Shown here: piece by piece, positions 61,635 to 64,000 of the stretch
Position numbering within the stretch: the stretch's first letter is position 1
Layout: every line of letters starts with the position of its first letter
Assembly: GCF_022458895.1 (NCBI RefSeq)
Contig: NZ_JAINFL010000008.1
Location: forward strand, 206,864 to 270,863
DNA length: 64,000 nt
Source of the DNA: Roseihalotalea indica
Lineage (GTDB): Bacteria; Bacteroidota; Bacteroidia; Cytophagales; Cyclobacteriaceae
Reading direction: 5' to 3'
The notes under the pieces: model-generated
Seen by the model: the letters and a program-made list of their open reading frames with translations, nothing else
What the model was told of the DNA's origin: nothing
The model's database searches: none
Position numbers and translations under genes: made by a program

Positions 61635-62261
61635 TTACCAGAAATTATACCCAAAATGCAATCCTGGCTGCCCGAAGAAGAATCTTGACCATTGATCGTC
61701 AACCTGTTTAAACGAATCAGGCATCGTTGATTGATAGGGACGATGCGTTATGGCTATGGAAGGATCTATAAAAAACCTATCCTTGAAAAGTTTAATGTGA
61801 TAACCAATGGAATACGTGTTAAAGATTTGAAAGCCGTTGTCAACCTTATCACCGTTTTCATTGACAAAAGTTTGAAAAGCAGGCATCACGTCAACCTGAG
61901 CAAAAAGGCCATTCCATAAATACCTTTGATAATTAAGGGAAACTCCGTGTTCACGAATATAACCTGGAAACCCTTCTCCTTCTGCTTCAAATGATTTTCC
62001 ATAAGGAATGCCAATGGGCCAGCCATATTTCCAGGTTTTAAATTCAAGTGAAATTACATCCTTTCCTGTAATGCGATAACCTAAGTTCAGATAAACCATT
62101 CCGGGCGGATTATTATCTGGTAGTACATTCGCTAGCATAAATAAGGTACTGCCTATAAAATGCTTTTTATAGGTACTGTCTTGTTTGGCATATTGAGCTT
62201 GAACCTGTAGCGTGCCTGCCATCATTAAAATCAGGGCGAACCATAAAATCTTCTTTTGCAT
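61635..62261 (-). CDS. Outer-membrane barrel-like secreted protein
   Basis: 208 residues. A signal peptide (1-22, ending VQAQ) is followed by beta strands: FIGSTLFMLANVLPDNNPPGMVYLNLGYRITGKDVISLEF, HGVSLNYQRYLW, then FFIDPSIAITHRPY and a Phe/Trp end (HFGYNFW) typical of outer-membrane proteins. No named family. It lies 64 bases downstream of a Crp/Fnr regulator gene and is its probable target. Confidence 0.7.
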   Translation of the reverse strand: MQKKILWFALILMMAGTLQVQAQYAKQDSTYKKHFIGSTLFMLANVLPDNNPPGMVYLNLGYRITGKDVISLEFKTWKYGWPIGIPYGKSFEAEGEGFPGYIREHGVSLNYQRYLWNGLFAQVDVMPAFQTFVNENGDKVDNGFQIFNTYSIGYHIKLFKDRFFIDPSIAITHRPYQSTMPDSFKQVDDQWSRFFFGQPGLHFGYNFW

Positions 62262-62325
62262 ATCTGTTTTTTATCGTTAAATGACATAGCAAAAGTAGAT
62301 GGGTAGGTAGCTTAAAAACGTTCAC

Positions 62326-62925
62326 TTAAGTTAAGAAATGAACCTTACCTCTATTTTTCTCCAAAATCCTTGCCCTTAATCTGCTTAAAGATTGTGGTTT
62401 TATACCAAGGTAACTGGCTAACTGGTGTTGCGGAACACGCTGAATAAGGTCTGGTCTTTTCTGTAATAAATTTAAGTATCGTTGTTCAGGGGAAGAAGTC
62501 TTAAACTCATCAAAATTGATTTGCTGCTTTGCTAAAAGTTCTTCTGATAAAACTCGGCAAAGCGATTCAAATTTTGGGAATTTATCAAAACTGTCAGCTT
62601 CCATTTCAGGGTTTGTCACTAACAGAATGGTGTCTTCCACACAAGAAATACAATATTCGGAAGGGGTTTTATTGATTACACAATGAGGTGTCAAGCCTTC
62701 CATTTCTGTGTAGAAAGCGGTTGTTTTTTCTTCTCCGTCTATAATGTAAAAGGTCCGAATACAACCTTTAAGCACAAAGTAGCCATCATTAGACTTTTGC
62801 CCTTCTTTGAGTAAAGTGGTTCCTTTTTTAAAAGAACGGAATATGGCTAATGAAACGATAGCATTCTTTTCATCATCTGTCAGAGAAATGTATTTTGATA
62901 TAAAATCAAATAGTAAGTCTTGCAT
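62326..62925 (-). CDS. Crp/Fnr-family transcriptional regulator (next to barrel gene)
   Basis: 199 residues with a nucleotide-binding-like domain (FKKGTTLLKEGQKSNDGYFVLKGCIRTFYI) and a C-terminal helix-turn-helix (VPQHQLASYLGIKPQSLSRLRARI). It contains a CVIN/CISC cysteine cluster near the middle (residues 77-96) that is not the Fnr iron-sulfur pattern. Followed by a barrel protein gene; this is the second regulator-target pair in 3 kb. Confidence 0.85.
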   Translation of the reverse strand: MQDLLFDFISKYISLTDDEKNAIVSLAIFRSFKKGTTLLKEGQKSNDGYFVLKGCIRTFYIIDGEEKTTAFYTEMEGLTPHCVINKTPSEYCISCVEDTILLVTNPEMEADSFDKFPKFESLCRVLSEELLAKQQINFDEFKTSSPEQRYLNLLQKRPDLIQRVPQHQLASYLGIKPQSLSRLRARILEKNRGKVHFLT

Positions 62926-62960
62926 TATATTTTCTGTTGTTACTGTCGTTTATTACACGT

Positions 62961-63094
62961 GCCACTAACGACCATTGCTAGCCGACAGCCGGATTGTTGG
63001 CGTTTCACTTTCGTTTATTATTTTGGCTACTTGGAGTAACTGGCAAACTAGCTCAATTTCACTAAGGCTGACGGCTGCAAAATGTTGTGTGCTG
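62961..63094. repeat. Long imperfect palindrome (attC-like)
   Basis: On the minus strand TTGCAGCCGTCAGCC pairs with GGCTGTCGGCTAGCAA, leaving one extrahelical base and one mismatch. Outer boxes read ACACAAC and GTTAGTG. It follows the stop of the next secreted-protein gene. Confidence 0.5.
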
Positions 63095-63103
63095 TTTTGA
63101 TTC

Positions 63104-63847
63104 TCAGGGTGCTTCATGAACTGTGAAAAGAATAACATTTTTCCGTCGTAAATTTTCTTTTAGCTCTTTATATCTTTTTTGACGACCAGCATAACTATTG
63201 TACGCATCCAATCTAGCATCCTCTATATCCGCTTTAACCAAAGTATTAGCAATTTCTTTTAAAGAATTTATACCGATTTTCTTGTTGTAGCTTAAAATTT
63301 GGTAGCTGCCGTACCCAAAGATTGGCTCTTCTTCCGAGTCTGGATACCAGAATTGGTAACTCGCTTCTGGGTTTTGCTGAAGTAGCTTTATCTCCTCGCT
63401 AGTCAGTTCCGTGATAGTTGACCTTCCATTGAAATCAAACCCTGCCTTTTCATTGTTTGAAGTGCAATTATCACATGGTTCATATCCTTTTAAGTCAGCT
63501 TTCAATATGTTACTACTTGGTATCTTTACGATATCCTCCTGAGCAATCGCATACAAAACTGGTACACAATTTAATCCTCTGTTGTCATTATTCGGGTAAG
63601 TTAATTGATGGACTTTCCTGTAAATGGTTATTGTATCATTATAAGCAACACTATCTATGAACTCTTTAAATCCAATTTCAGAAAATTTGAATATTGGAAA
63701 ATAAGTAGCATGCTGAAAGATTCCTTCTATGATCTCATTTTCAGAGGTAGTAATTGTCACTTGATATCTAATACACGATCCTAAATCTTCAGGATTATCT
63801 AAGCAAAAGCTGCTACTAGAGAAAAGTGTTAGTATTAAACAAATCAT
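63104..63847 (-). CDS. Secreted protein of unknown function
   Basis: 247 residues. A short signal (1-16, ending SSSFC) is followed by a soluble part with three Cys in the first half (GSCIRY, GLNCVP, PCDNC), a strand-rich first half and a helical, highly charged C-terminus (AGRQKRYKELKENLRRKN). No family recognised. It ends before an attC-like palindrome. Confidence 0.6.
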   Translation of the reverse strand: MICLILTLFSSSSFCLDNPEDLGSCIRYQVTITTSENEIIEGIFQHATYFPIFKFSEIGFKEFIDSVAYNDTITIYRKVHQLTYPNNDNRGLNCVPVLYAIAQEDIVKIPSSNILKADLKGYEPCDNCTSNNEKAGFDFNGRSTITELTSEEIKLLQQNPEASYQFWYPDSEEEPIFGYGSYQILSYNKKIGINSLKEIANTLVKADIEDARLDAYNSYAGRQKRYKELKENLRRKNVILFTVHEAP

Positions 63848-63892
63848 CTTTTATTTTTTAATTCTGACTAACGTCAAATTCGTTTTTGCTTA

Positions 63893-64000
63893 TCAGGTAC
63901 TTGCAAATCCGACGTCTTCTGGTTTGAGATCCAATTTAGCGATGTTTTTCCTAATCCTCTGAACCAGCTTAAGCTTTCTCTTTTGATCTAGAAACAGATA
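63893..64000 (-). CDS. C-terminal fragment of a gene cut by the window edge
   Basis: The frame is open from the right edge to a TGA at 63893, giving 35 residues (DQKRKLKLVQRIRKNIAKL, then PEDVGF). It could be the end of a small basic protein. Too short to name. Confidence 0.35.
   Translation of the reverse strand, partial: YLFLDQKRKLKLVQRIRKNIAKLDLKPEDVGFAST

Noticed and set aside
60819..62925. True cAMP-CRP or iron-sulfur Fnr regulators
   Set aside because: Neither protein shows the cAMP-binding Arg-Ser signature or the Fnr cysteine pattern; only the general family is supported.
1..64000. CRISPR array, tRNA, rRNA, intact insertion sequence or phage
   Set aside because: No regularly spaced direct repeats, no cloverleaf with a CCA-type end and no transposase or phage structural genes were seen by eye; a tRNAscan/IS search would settle it.

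Overview
The window looks like chromosomal DNA from a marine-type member of the Bacteroidota, most likely Cytophagales (inferred from gene content and protein style, not from a marker gene). The pointers are paired FtsX/MacB-like permeases, a type IX secretion C-terminal sorting domain, a coaX-lptC-ppiD envelope cluster, lamin-tail surface proteins, -7 elements of the TAnnTTTG type, and a lack of strong Shine-Dalgarno sequences.

Layout. 1-3.6 kb: two FtsX-type permeases, the first cut by the window edge. 3.6-8 kb: a secreted T9SS cargo, a GH20-like hydrolase and a membrane-fused metallophosphoesterase. 8-16.1 kb: a minus-strand envelope and cofactor cluster, transcribed coaX, outer-membrane protein, TPR protein, lptC, small membrane protein, CBS/CorC-type membrane protein, ppiD. 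16.3-24.2 kb: core metabolism and replication (nhaD, recF, pdhA, a TPR membrane protein, ribH, lysC, a DUF2911 protein, a DUF721 protein). 24.2-27 kb: an enolase-superfamily enzyme and a CPA1 antiporter. 27.2-34.2 kb: a TetR regulator and a TolC/MFP/RND efflux operon sharing TGACTnnnAGTCA operators. 34.2-36.2 kb: a GH30-like glycosidase.

36.7-40.1 kb is the most striking region. A visibly AT-rich 1023-codon SIR2 gene, resembling the defence-associated sirtuins (DSR type), sits alone between two inverted copies of a repeat of about 125 bp, next to a truncated Rpn-type transposase/nuclease fragment. 40.2-43.6 kb: exported sugar isomerase and Gfo/Idh/MocA enzymes and an AlbA_2-type regulator. 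43.8-51.8 kb: a giant triple lamin-tail surface protein, divergent from an outer-membrane barrel and a helix-hairpin-helix barrel. 51.8-57.7 kb: a ceramidase-like membrane protein, a TetR/UbiB-kinase pair with a secreted protein, an SDR epimerase and a DHFR-family reductase.

57.7-64 kb is an accessory tail. Small genes, all on the minus strand (two Crp/Fnr regulators with probable targets, a DUF6624 protein, lipoproteins, secreted proteins), are each closed by a long imperfect palindrome. The architecture recalls integron cassettes, though no integrase is present. A MITE-like repeat occurs here and again at 52.7 kb. No tRNA, rRNA, CRISPR array or intact IS was seen.
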